Positions 1 through 6,262 of a DNA stretch of 10,376 nt are shown piece by piece. How positions within the stretch are numbered: the stretch's first letter is position 1; each line of letters starts with the position of its first letter. The notes below the pieces were generated by a model. It was not told where the DNA came from and did no database searches. It was given only the letters and a program-made list of their open reading frames with translations. The position numbers and the translations under genes were made by a program. Source of the stretch: Sedimentisphaerales bacterium (GTDB lineage: Bacteria > Planctomycetota > Phycisphaerae > Sedimentisphaerales > SG8-4); assembly GCA_016932895.1 (NCBI GenBank), contig JAFGCA010000186.1, positions 1-10,376 on the forward strand. The letters run 5' to 3'.

Positions 1-2
1 CT

Positions 3-452
3 CTGGGGATTCCGGTCCTGGGCACGCCCGAGTACATGCTGGCGATCGACGTCAACTACAACGGCGACCACGCTGCCTGGGGCGAGACCTCGCTGATGAT
101 GCACCTGTATCCGGATACGGTGGATCTCTCGCGCCTTGGTGATCCTCCCTACCGGGGTGTCGGAGGGCGCGATCCGAAGGAATCCTCCGCCGCCGACGGG
201 AAACTCCTGACCGAGACCATTGTCTCACGTCTTGCGACTCTGGCGCAGAAGATGCCGAATTGGGACTACCAGACCCTGGACCGATTCGCGGATGCCGAGG
301 CAGCGCTGGTCGCCCGGCAGCTCTCAGCCCCGCGGGGCAAGGACGCGGTCTGGACGGCTTGGCGCAACAACAGCACGGCGATGCGCCACTACGGCAAGCT
401 GCTCGCCGAGGAACGCTTCGAAGAGATCAAGGCCGCCGTGGCGATGCTGTAG
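3..452 (+). CDS. Creatininase-family amidohydrolase, C-terminal part (5' end outside window)
   Basis: The frame is open from the window edge (first full codon at 3), so only about 149 C-terminal residues are visible; the ATG at 36 is internal to a conserved domain and is unlikely to be the start. The segment GDHAAWGETS followed by 'LYPDTVDLS' and then 'GGRDPKESSAADGKLL' matches the back half of the creatininase fold, where a D-H-A-x-x-x-E-T-S motif supplies the His and Glu (five residues apart) associated with catalysis in creatinine amidohydrolase, and a G-x-D/G-D-P segment follows. The usual Gly after His-Ala is Ala here. The metal-binding N-terminal half (ExH and NxHxGN) lies outside the window. 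Family members hydrolyse cyclic or linear amides; many planctomycete members are uncharacterised, so creatinine itself should not be assumed as substrate. The gene converges on the lipoprotein at 526-1602. Confidence 0.8.
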   Translation: MGIPVLGTPEYMLAIDVNYNGDHAAWGETSLMMHLYPDTVDLSRLGDPPYRGVGGRDPKESSAADGKLLTETIVSRLATLAQKMPNWDYQTLDRFADAEAALVARQLSAPRGKDAVWTAWRNNSTAMRHYGKLLAEERFEEIKAAVAML

Positions 453-466
453 GAGCCACGGGGCTT

Positions 467-500
467 TGGCAGGGCCCTGACGAAGTGCCCGGCCCTGCCA
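467..500. terminator. Perfect 10-bp inverted repeat between convergent genes, possible bidirectional terminator
   Basis: TGGCAGGGCC (467-476) and GGCCCTGCCA (491-500) are exact reverse complements separated by 14 bases. It begins 15 bases after the creatininase-family stop codon and ends 26 bases from the stop of the convergent lipoprotein gene, the expected place for a shared terminator. Neither side has a T-run, so a classical intrinsic terminator is not proven; it may only stabilise 3' ends. Confidence 0.4.
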
Positions 501-525
501 CGGTCTTGCGCGCTTGCGTTCGGAT

Positions 526-1602
526 CTACTTGACGCGAATGGAGCCGCTGGAAGTGTGGACGGAGACGTTGCCCGCGCCTTGACCGACGGTTCCGCTGAT
601 GTGCTTGCGGTCGATTTTGCCCGTGATGGAGATGGGCAGGTCGGTGTGGACGGAACCGCTGCCGGCCGACAGATCGATCCGGCCGGCGAAGTCAGGCGGC
701 AGCGCCAGAGTGACATTGCCCGAGGAGGTTTTGAGATCCGCCGTGATCTCGCCGGGCGCCGCGGGGGCAAACGCCACGGAGATACCGCCGCTGGGGGATT
801 CGGCCTTCACCTGAGAGGCGTTGAGACCCTCGGCGCGAATACTGCCGCTGCTGGTGGAAAGACTGACGCTCGGCGCGCGCGCCTCGGTGAGGTGCACGCT
901 GCCGCTGGCCGTGTGCAGAGAAACAGAGTCGGCGTCGATGTGCTCGGCGGCCACCCGGCCGGAGGCGGCGTGCAGCTCGCAACGGCCCATTTCGGATGCC
1001 TGTAGAAGACGGACGCTCCCGCTGGCACTGTTGAGGTGGGCATCTCCGCCACGGACTTCCTCGGCGCGCACCGAGCCGCTGGCGGTATGCAGTCGAACCG
1101 AGCCCGTGATGCGCACCGCTTCGACGGAGCCGCTGGCCGCATCGGCGTTCACGTTGCCGGTCAGGTCGGCCAGGTCGACCGAGCCCGAGGCGCTGCTGCA
1201 TTCCACGTGCGTCTCGTGCGGCACCGTGATCGAGTAGCTGATGCTGAGTGATTTGTTCCTCAGCGACCTGGGTCTGTCGGCCTTGATCTGGAGTTTGCCG
1301 GGAGATGGCTCGATGCGAATCTCGACTTGTTCGGCCAGTTCCTGCGCTTCTTCCTCCGTCGCGGCCCGCGCCCGGATGGTGGCAATCACGTGGCAACGCT
1401 CGGTCTGGCCGCCGGCGACGTCGATGGATCCGCTTGCCGTCGAGACCGCCAGGGTCGAACTCGCTTCCATCGGGTGCTCCAGCTCGATCATTTTCTCGAA
1501 CTCGGCCTGCGGATAGCACCCCGCGATGTGGATCAGGCCGGCCCCAACCAGCAGCATGGCGGCAAGAGAGACTGTTTGTTGCAGTGCATTTCTCGGTCGC
1601 AT
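526..1602 (-). CDS. Lipoprotein with about 13 'SGS' beta-strand repeats (DUF4097-like)
   Basis: This is a 358-residue protein from the ATG at 1602, chosen because GTGGAG lies just upstream and because the protein then opens with a clean lipoprotein signal: basic MRPR, a hydrophobic stretch, and lipobox I-A-G-C with Cys29. An ATG at 1671 would add 23 charged residues before the signal. The mature part repeats the pattern (A/T/S)-(A/S)-S-G-S-(V/I) about every 18-21 residues from residue 57 to the C-terminus; repeats are seen ending in IDV, VDL, VEA, VRA, VRL, VHL and IRV. In the DUF4097 family such repeats form stacked beta strands, a solenoid-like surface. No enzyme motif is visible. It should sit anchored at a membrane facing the periplasm or exterior, possibly as an adhesin or structural or sensing protein. 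The divergent neighbour is the GTPase gene, so no operon partner is present. Family call fairly sure, function unknown. Confidence 0.82.
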   Translation of the reverse strand: MRPRNALQQTVSLAAMLLVGAGLIHIAGCYPQAEFEKMIELEHPMEASSTLAVSTASGSIDVAGGQTERCHVIATIRARAATEEEAQELAEQVEIRIEPSPGKLQIKADRPRSLRNKSLSISYSITVPHETHVECSSASGSVDLADLTGNVNADAASGSVEAVRITGSVRLHTASGSVRAEEVRGGDAHLNSASGSVRLLQASEMGRCELHAASGRVAAEHIDADSVSLHTASGSVHLTEARAPSVSLSTSSGSIRAEGLNASQVKAESPSGGISVAFAPAAPGEITADLKTSSGNVTLALPPDFAGRIDLSAGSGSVHTDLPISITGKIDRKHISGTVGQGAGNVSVHTSSGSIRVK

Positions 1603-1652
1603 GATTCTCCACCCCTTTTTCGAAGAACGGTATTTGGCTTTTTTTACCGGCC

Positions 1653-1681
1653 ATAATGGCGCGCAGCACACGGCCTGTCAG
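1653..1681 (-). promoter_or_regulatory. Putative sigma70-type promoter for the SGS-repeat lipoprotein
   Basis: Read on the minus strand, CTGACA (1681-1676) resembles the -35 box in five of six positions, and CATTAT (1658-1653) resembles the -10 box in four of six, with a 17-base spacer. Transcription would start near 1646, giving a leader of about 44 bases before the ATG at 1602. This is prediction by consensus only. Confidence 0.35.
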
Positions 1682-1738
1682 TCGCGGATCAAGGCGGCAT
1701 ATTTCAGAAATAGCCCCAAAAATGAGGAAACGACGCGA

Positions 1739-1758
1739 GTCGCAGGGAGCCCTGCGAC
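1739..1758. repeat. Tight 9-bp inverted repeat
   Basis: GTCGCAGGG (1739-1747) and CCCTGCGAC (1750-1758) are exact reverse complements separated by two bases. It lies upstream of both divergent promoters (about 58 bases behind the lipoprotein -35 box and 64 bases before the GTPase -35 box). That position suits a shared operator or an extruding hairpin, but no T-run follows on either strand, so it is not a terminator. Confidence 0.4.
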
Positions 1759-1821
1759 ATTGCTCCGGCGGCTATTGGACGTACGCCAAAGCGCAGCCGG
1801 CGCAAAGAAATAACAGCTCTA

Positions 1822-1851
1822 TTGACGGCACAGGTTCTTATGGCGGATAAT
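1822..1851 (+). promoter_or_regulatory. Putative sigma70-type promoter for the GTPase gene
   Basis: TTGACG (1822-1827) and GATAAT (1846-1851) each match the sigma70 consensus in five of six positions, with an 18-base spacer. Transcription would begin near 1858, leaving a leader of about 206 bases before the GTPase ATG at 2064. It is the best promoter match in the window, but still only a consensus match. Confidence 0.45.
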
Positions 1852-1857
1852 ACACAC

Positions 1858-2063
1858 TTTGCCAGTGAGAGAATAGCTCTCGCACAACTATAAGGGGGAA
1901 CCGGCCGCCTGGCAAGGTGGACCTGGCGCCAAACCTCCCTCACGTTTGGGGGAGGACTGCTCGGCAGCATGGAGCGTATCTCGTGAATTGTATTTCGTGA
2001 AGCGTAGCCTGGAACAACAGCCGCTCCACGCTTCACGCGCCGTGGCTGAGGGGGAACGATGCG
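1858..2063 (+). other. Long structured leader of the GTPase transcript
   Basis: No gene is visible in 1603-2063. Downstream of the predicted promoter the leader would fold into a hairpin at once (GAGAG 1867-1871 with CTCTC 1877-1881), a second weak one (CCTCCC 1934-1939 with GGGAGG 1950-1955), and the 10-bp stem at 1996-2037. The 9-mer AGGGGGAAC occurs twice, at 1893-1901 and at 2049-2057, the second copy overlapping the GTPase ribosome binding site. No known riboswitch class was recognised. Post-transcriptional control is possible, but the leader length rests on the promoter prediction. Confidence 0.3.
1996..2037. repeat. Inverted-repeat element, left copy (CGTGAAGCGT family)
   Basis: CGTGAAGCGT (1996-2005) and ACGCTTCACG (2028-2037) are exact reverse complements with 22 bases between. 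The same arm sequence returns just after the GTPase stop codon in a longer element (2762-2910), and similarity extends past the arms: the left arms continue AGCCTGG versus CGCTCCTGA, and the right arms continue CGCCG versus CCCCG. The two are therefore probably copies of one repeat family, this one short or internally deleted. It ends 26 bases before the GTPase ATG. Confidence 0.55.
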
Positions 2064-2759
2064 ATGGATGGCAAGACCCAGACGACTGATGCCAAGCCGG
2101 GCAGCAGGACCGCCCGGCGCGCCGCACCGAAGGGTGTATCCCGTCTGACGACGTATGCCACGGGCAAAGAGATCTTGATACTGGGCCCCAGCAGCGCCGG
2201 GAAGACGAAGTTCACCCAGTACTTGCGGCTGGGGATGCTGGACCAGGAAGGCAGCCGGGAAATGACGTACCAGATCAAGAAATCCCCGGCGTTTGTCATA
2301 CGGTTCGGTTCGGATGGAGGCCTGCGATTGAAGGTCCGGCGCGCCGTGGACACACCAGGCCAGGTTGGACCCGTTCAACACGCCACCCTGGTCGGACGCA
2401 GGAGACCGCATGCCGTGATCGTCATGCTGGATTGCACCACGGCCGTATCGGCGTCGGTCCGGTGGCTCCGCCTGTTCTGCGACAGGCTGGACACGGTTTT
2501 GCGCAAAGGATCCTACGCGCAGAGGAAGCTCACCGGGGTCCTGGTGCTTCTGAACAAACGCGACAAGATCAGCGACGACAAATCGGGCGAACTGCGAGTA
2601 AACGCTCAGGGGGTGCTCAATCAATACCTGTCTGTGGTTTTGGGCGCGGACCGGGCCAGCTCCGTTCCCATTCTCGAATGCATATCGGTTCGGACGCCCC
2701 AGGGCACGGCTCTCATCGACGAAGTGATCGGTCAACTGACCGAGCGGCTGGGAAGATAG
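2064..2759 (+). CDS. Ras/Arf-like small GTPase (TRAFAC class), orphan
   Basis: This 231-residue protein has a full set of GTPase motifs: G1 P-loop GPSSAGKT (residues 41-48), a candidate G2 Thr in switch I (Thr68), G3 DTPGQ (96-100) with Gln at the position of the catalytic Gln of Ras-like proteins, G4 NKRD (164-167) and a G5-like ECIS (205-208). It should bind and hydrolyse GTP as a cytoplasmic molecular switch. The N-terminal 30 residues are basic (RTARRAAPKG), with no signal peptide or membrane segment; the C-terminus has no recognisable lipid-modification motif. The start at 2064 has GAGGGGG at 2048-2054, nine bases upstream. An MglA- or Arf-like role is possible, but no GAP, roadblock (MglB-like) or effector gene is adjacent. 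It stands alone, bracketed by repeats at 1996-2037 and 2762-2910. The class is certain; the biological role is not known. Confidence 0.88.
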   Translation: MDGKTQTTDAKPGSRTARRAAPKGVSRLTTYATGKEILILGPSSAGKTKFTQYLRLGMLDQEGSREMTYQIKKSPAFVIRFGSDGGLRLKVRRAVDTPGQVGPVQHATLVGRRRPHAVIVMLDCTTAVSASVRWLRLFCDRLDTVLRKGSYAQRKLTGVLVLLNKRDKISDDKSGELRVNAQGVLNQYLSVVLGADRASSVPILECISVRTPQGTALIDEVIGQLTERLGR

Positions 2760-2761
2760 CG

Positions 2762-2910
2762 CGTGAAGCGTCGCTCCTGAAGCCTCAACCAGGGAAATCA
2801 AAGAACAAAGAGCAAAAATCAAAATTTCCGAATCGTCGCGCTGCGGCGAGATCTTCCTTATTTTTGCTATCTGCTTCTTGCATTTTGATATATCTTCGCT
2901 GCGCTTCACG
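2762..2910. repeat. 149-bp nested palindromic element, right copy (CGTGAAGCGT family)
   Basis: It starts two bases after the GTPase stop codon. Three nested complementary pairs share a centre: outer CGTGAAGCG (2762-2770) with CGCTTCACG (2902-2910), middle AGCAAAAAT (2811-2819) with ATTTTTGCT (2860-2868), and inner TCGTCGC (2833-2839) with GCGGCGA (2843-2849, one G-T wobble, 3-base loop). The flanks of the middle stem are A-rich on one arm and T-rich on the other, unlike the GC-rich surroundings. This has the shape of a non-autonomous miniature element or a palindromic intergenic repeat. The outer arm matches the element at 1996-2037. In RNA it could also act as the 3' terminator of the GTPase transcript. 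No open reading frame inside looks real. Confidence 0.6.
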
Positions 2911-2915
2911 CCCCG

Positions 2916-2931
2916 CGAATCGGCCGATTCG
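2916..2931. promoter_or_regulatory. Perfect 16-bp palindrome, candidate operator
   Basis: CGAATCGGCCGATTCG reads identically on both strands with no spacer. It lies about 105 bases upstream of the putative -35 box of the TPR lipoprotein gene and five bases beyond the repeat element. A gapless even palindrome of this length is typical of a dimeric regulator site, but no second copy or adjacent regulator gene was seen. Apart from this site and the putative promoter at 3036-3063, the stretch 2911-3172 shows nothing recognisable. Confidence 0.35.
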
Positions 2932-3035
2932 TCTTCCCACGGCCCCGTCGCATGGAAACCGTCTTCGTGACGGCACCGCCTTCAGTGGCCTTATTAGTAG
3001 GGCAGCCCTCTGGATCGGTGCTTGCGACGGAGTGG

Positions 3036-3063
3036 TTGCCCGCAGCGGTGAGAACGGTAGAAT
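3036..3063 (+). promoter_or_regulatory. Putative promoter of the TPR lipoprotein-methyltransferase operon
   Basis: TTGCCC (3036-3041) matches four of six -35 positions and TAGAAT (3058-3063) five of six -10 positions, with a 16-base spacer. The predicted start near 3070 gives a leader of about 100 bases. This is weak consensus evidence only. Confidence 0.28.
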
Positions 3064-3172
3064 GTGGCGGAGCCTGGTGACTGAGCCATGTCGATTCGGT
3101 TCGTCGCGGGCGACGCGGTAGAGCTGCGGCAGAAGCCGGATCGGCGTATGAGGCTCAGAAAGGTGGGGCGAA

Positions 3173-5377
3173 ATGGTACGAACAGAACCTGCGAAAAGGG
3201 CCGGTAAGGGTAGACGCCTGCAAGCGCGTGTCTTTCTGTGGAGCTTGACGGTGCTGTCGGTGCTTTCGGTCGGGGCGGGCTGCGCCCATCAGAAAGCGTA
3301 CAAGAGAGGGGCCAAGCTTTCGGAAGAGGGCCAATACGAGCGGGCCATCGAGAAGCTCGAGGAGGCCGTCGCACTCGCCGAGAAGGGGCACAAGAAAAAG
3401 GCCGCCCAGCGCTATCGCGAGAAGCTCGAAGCTGTCAAGAAGGAGTCGGCCCCATATTTTTATCAGCAGGCCGAGGATTGCTTTGCGCGAGCCGACTTAG
3501 GGGCGGCCCGGATGCAGATCGAACGCTGCATCGCGTATTGCCCTGAAGAGCCATCGTACCAGGCGTTTCGCCTGCGTCTGGAGCAGGCGATTGCCGACGC
3601 CGAGGAGCTCCGGGCCGAGGCTCTATCCCTGGCCGAGCAGAGGCAGTGGCCCGCCGCCCTGGAGCGGATGGGCGAGGCGCTGGGTTTGTACCGGACGCTG
3701 CCCGGCGGAGAGGGCGATCTCAAGCGGATCAAGGAACGGGCGTATCAGTATCATCTCGCGCGGGCGCAGGACCGGCTGCGGGACAACGATCTGGAGGCGG
3801 CGCAGGCCGAGGCGCAAACGGCGCTTGGATATCGCAGCGACGGCAGAGACGCACAGTCGATTGTGCGTACGGTCACAAACCGGCGCGAGGCGGCCGGTTT
3901 GATTGTACGTGGCAAAGCGTTGCTGACCGACGGCGATTGTGAGGAGGCGCTCCGCGTTTTGGAGCGGGCGCATCAGTTGCATCCGGAACATTCCGAGTTG
4001 CCCGATCTGCTGGGCCGGGCGCGTCGCGCGGTCTGCGATCGGTGGATCGCACAGGGCCGGGGGGAGATGGACGCAGGCCAGCACGTTGCGGCGCTGGGCC
4101 TGTTTCGTCGCAGTCACGGCTTGCTCAAAGGATACGGGGGTGTGGACGGCCTGATGGCCGAGGCGCGTGCGAGATTGGCAGCCGGTCACCTGGAGGCTTC
4201 GCGGGAGCATCTCAGTCTTGGTATTAGCGGGTGTGCCGTTCTGCACGCGGCGGCGGCACTGGGCTATCAGCCCAATGACTTCGAGGCCCGGCGTCTGCTG
4301 GGACAGTGTGCCGGTCAGGTGCGCCAGGACGTCGGGTACAGGATCGAGTTCGCCGGTTTTGAAGCGGCGCCGGAGCACCGGACCATCGCCGAGGCGCTGG
4401 GATCGGCAACGCTGGAGCACCTCACGCGGGTGCGGCCGGCGAATGTCATGCTGGTGGAGCCGGCCCCGCCGCAGGCGACAGCCGATTCGCAGAACCCGAC
4501 ACCGGAAGATCGGGCCGACGCGGTGTTCATCGGACAGGTGCTCGAGAGCCGGGTGATACAGGAAACCAAACAGACCGGAGAAGGTCAGTCCACGTATCAG
4601 GACGGTTTTCGCGCCGAGCCGAATCCGGACTACGTGCAAGCGGCGGCGGAGGTGGATGCGGCTTTGGCCGATCTGGAGCGGTCCCGTCTGAGGCTGGGCG
4701 AGGCCGAGGCCCGGCTGGCGCGCTATGAGCATGCCGATCCCGACGATGCCACCGCCCAGGCCAGGAAGCGACAGGCCCGCGCCGAGGTGGCCGAATGGCG
4801 ACAGCGTCTGGTGAACGCGGCTACGGACGTCGGGGTCACAGAGCTGCATCTGGCGGCCACACCGCAGGAGGTGCTGGTCCCGAATATGGTTCAGCACACG
4901 TATCCCATCCAGACCGTTACCTGGACGGCTCGCGTCCACTGCATGCTCAAGATGACCGATGCCGCCACGGGCGAATTGATGCTGGCCGAGGGATTCGAGG
5001 TCTCGCACGAGCGCAGCGACCATTTCGTGGCGGCCGATCCGGCCCGCAACGTCCCGGAAGACCCGCTGGAAATGCCCGATGATGCGACGTTGATCCAGGA
5101 GGCCGTGAAATCTCTCGCCGGCAAACTCAAACGTCCGCTTGAGGCGGTCTGCAAGAAGCATGGACATCGCTTTGTCGTGCGAATGCAACGTGCCCAGGAC
5201 GCCGGGGCGGCGGGGGAAGCGGTGGATAACGCGGTGAAGTACTTGTTCGCGTATCCGGCCGGTTATGAGCAGACGGACAAGATGGTCCGTTTCCTGCGGA
5301 GTTACCTTGGCGCCGAGGATGAGTTGATCGACGTTCGCAAGCCTCTGCGGGAGCATTGCCAGCTACGTATCAAATGA
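3173..5377 (+). CDS. Large TPR-repeat lipoprotein with possible CsgG-like C-terminal region
   Basis: This 734-residue protein has an N-terminal lipoprotein signal: basic residues to R19, the hydrophobic core VFLWSLTVLSVLSV, then G-A-G-C with Cys37. The start at 3173 has AGGTGG (3161-3166) six bases upstream. Residues about 38-350 form helical TPR-like repeats (for example 'KLSEEGQYERAIEKLEEAV', 'ALLTDGDCEEALRVLERAHQ', 'GEMDAGQHVAALGLFRRS'). Residues about 386-470 ('RTIAEALGSATLEHLTRVRP', then 'ADAVFIGQVLES') and about 580-640 ('VTWTARVHCMLKMTDAATGE', then GFEV) look like the alternating strands of CsgG/LpoB-type envelope lipoproteins, interrupted by an Ala/Arg/Glu-rich coiled coil at about 488-553. 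The role is probably a membrane-anchored scaffold or secretion or assembly factor in the envelope. The next gene starts 13 bases after the stop. The TPR and lipoprotein calls are firm; the CsgG resemblance is tentative and rests on pattern only. Confidence 0.75.
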   Translation: MVRTEPAKRAGKGRRLQARVFLWSLTVLSVLSVGAGCAHQKAYKRGAKLSEEGQYERAIEKLEEAVALAEKGHKKKAAQRYREKLEAVKKESAPYFYQQAEDCFARADLGAARMQIERCIAYCPEEPSYQAFRLRLEQAIADAEELRAEALSLAEQRQWPAALERMGEALGLYRTLPGGEGDLKRIKERAYQYHLARAQDRLRDNDLEAAQAEAQTALGYRSDGRDAQSIVRTVTNRREAAGLIVRGKALLTDGDCEEALRVLERAHQLHPEHSELPDLLGRARRAVCDRWIAQGRGEMDAGQHVAALGLFRRSHGLLKGYGGVDGLMAEARARLAAGHLEASREHLSLGISGCAVLHAAAALGYQPNDFEARRLLGQCAGQVRQDVGYRIEFAGFEAAPEHRTIAEALGSATLEHLTRVRPANVMLVEPAPPQATADSQNPTPEDRADAVFIGQVLESRVIQETKQTGEGQSTYQDGFRAEPNPDYVQAAAEVDAALADLERSRLRLGEAEARLARYEHADPDDATAQARKRQARAEVAEWRQRLVNAATDVGVTELHLAATPQEVLVPNMVQHTYPIQTVTWTARVHCMLKMTDAATGELMLAEGFEVSHERSDHFVAADPARNVPEDPLEMPDDATLIQEAVKSLAGKLKRPLEAVCKKHGHRFVVRMQRAQDAGAAGEAVDNAVKYLFAYPAGYEQTDKMVRFLRSYLGAEDELIDVRKPLREHCQLRIK

Positions 5378-5390
5378 CGGGTGCGTCGAG

Positions 5391-6047
5391 ATGAAAAGAG
5401 TTCTTGAGCCGGAGGTGATGAATGATGAGGAGCAGGCCGCAGCCTATGCGCTGGCGGATTTTTCTTCGTCGAACCAGATGTTCGTCGATGGTTTTCTGGC
5501 CGACTGCGATTCGGGTTGTGCGAGAATCCTCGATCTTGGCTGCGGGCCGGCGGACATCCCCATTCGGATAGTGCGGGCTCGGCCTTCGCTTCACGTCACC
5601 GCCGTCGATGCTTCTGATGCGATGTTGCGCCTGGCGGCGGAGGCCGTGCAACAAGCCGGTTTCTCGCAGCAGATTGCTCTGGTCAAGGGGCGCCTACCGG
5701 GACTGTCGCTGGGGGACGCGAAATTCGACGCGATCGTTTCCAAGGATCTGCTCCATCATCTGCCCGATCCGCTGGTCTTTTGGGAGGAGGCCAAACGTCT
5801 GGCGCGCGGCCGAGCTCGCGTTTATGTGATGGATTTGTTTCGGCCGCAGTCAAAACAGGACGCTCGCGATATCGTCGAATCCGTGTCCGCCGGCGAGCCG
5901 GAAATACTCAAGAGCGATTTCTACAATTCGCTTCTGGCCGCGTTCACGGCAGACGAGATCGAAGAGCAACTGCGCCGGGCGAATCTCGATCTTGAAGTCC
6001 GCACCGTCAGCGAGCGACATCTTCTCATCAAAGGCGTCCTCGAATGA
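5391..6047 (+). CDS. Class I SAM-dependent methyltransferase
   Basis: This 218-residue protein has a Rossmann-fold methyltransferase core: motif I ILDLGCGPADIP (residues 46-57) binds S-adenosylmethionine, Asp73 in 'VTAVDAS' is the acidic residue contacting the ribose, 'FDAIVSKDLLHHLPDP' is the motif IV region, and 'RVYVMDLFRP' follows as the next strand. The substrate is not predictable; the HHL pattern is common in small-molecule methyltransferases. The start at 5391 is preferred although its ribosome site (GTCGAG) is weak, because the N-terminal 'R-x-L-E-P-E-V-M' resembles family members as I recall them; the in-frame ATG at 5418 has GGAGG too close to serve it well. The 13-base gap to the TPR lipoprotein points to one transcript, though a functional link is unproven. 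Confidence 0.85.
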   Translation: MKRVLEPEVMNDEEQAAAYALADFSSSNQMFVDGFLADCDSGCARILDLGCGPADIPIRIVRARPSLHVTAVDASDAMLRLAAEAVQQAGFSQQIALVKGRLPGLSLGDAKFDAIVSKDLLHHLPDPLVFWEEAKRLARGRARVYVMDLFRPQSKQDARDIVESVSAGEPEILKSDFYNSLLAAFTADEIEEQLRRANLDLEVRTVSERHLLIKGVLE

Positions 6048-6083
6048 ATGCGGATTTGGAAGAATTCTTGTATGATAGGACTC

Positions 6084-6185
6084 TGTCATCCTGAGCCGCA
6101 GGCGAAGGATCTGGCCTGAGAATGAGGAGTTTCTTCCGTGCACGCCCCAGATTCTTCACTACGCTGCGCTTCGTTCAGGATGACA
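6084..6185. repeat. Palindromic intergenic repeat of the 'TCATCCTGAG...GAAGGATCT' type
   Basis: The outer arms TGTCATCCTGA (6084-6094) and TCAGGATGACA (6175-6185) pair perfectly over 11 bp. The inner arms GAAGGATCTGG (6104-6114) and CCAGATTCTTC (6147-6157) pair over 11 bp with one G-T wobble. The motif order (ATCCTGAG, then GCGAAGGATCT) is one I recognise from intergenic repeats scattered through many bacterial genomes, including planctomycete ones. No transposase is present, so it would be a non-autonomous copy. It fills most of the gap between the methyltransferase and the DUF1028 gene and may also act as terminator of the upstream operon. Confidence 0.75.
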
Positions 6186-6209
6186 AACTGCGCAAAGATT
6201 GATCATAAT
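6180..6209 (+). promoter_or_regulatory. Putative promoter of the DUF1028 gene, -35 box inside the palindromic repeat
   Basis: ATGACA (6180-6185, five of six to the -35 consensus) forms the last six bases of the repeat's right arm, and CATAAT (6204-6209, five of six to the -10 consensus) lies 18 bases further on in unique sequence. Transcription would start near 6216, about 47 bases before the chosen start codon. It is a good match, but not proven. Confidence 0.4.
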
Positions 6210-6262
6210 TCGTATGAGAGCCTGCGAACAGCAACTGGTGGTGTGTGTTTGGAGTGGAAGGA

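Noticed and set aside
540..1460. Recurring GAGCCGCTGGC-like DNA words suggesting a CRISPR or minisatellite
   Set aside because: The words are the codons of the SGS turns in one continuous reading frame; the intervals are variable protein-coding sequence, not spacers.
692..1669. 325-codon minus-strand frame overlapping the SGS-repeat lipoprotein
   Set aside because: It is an out-of-frame reading of the same repeats, dominated by Arg and Gly, with no signal or domain.
1704..2909. 401-codon open frame on the minus strand covering the GTPase gene
   Set aside because: It is antisense to a gene with all GTPase motifs, runs through both repeat elements, and its product has no recognisable motif; a long antisense frame is expected in GC-rich DNA.
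3623..5356. 577-codon open frame on the minus strand within the TPR lipoprotein gene
   Set aside because: The plus-strand frame has a lipoprotein signal, TPR pattern and ribosome site; the antisense product is Arg/His/Gln-rich with no domain.
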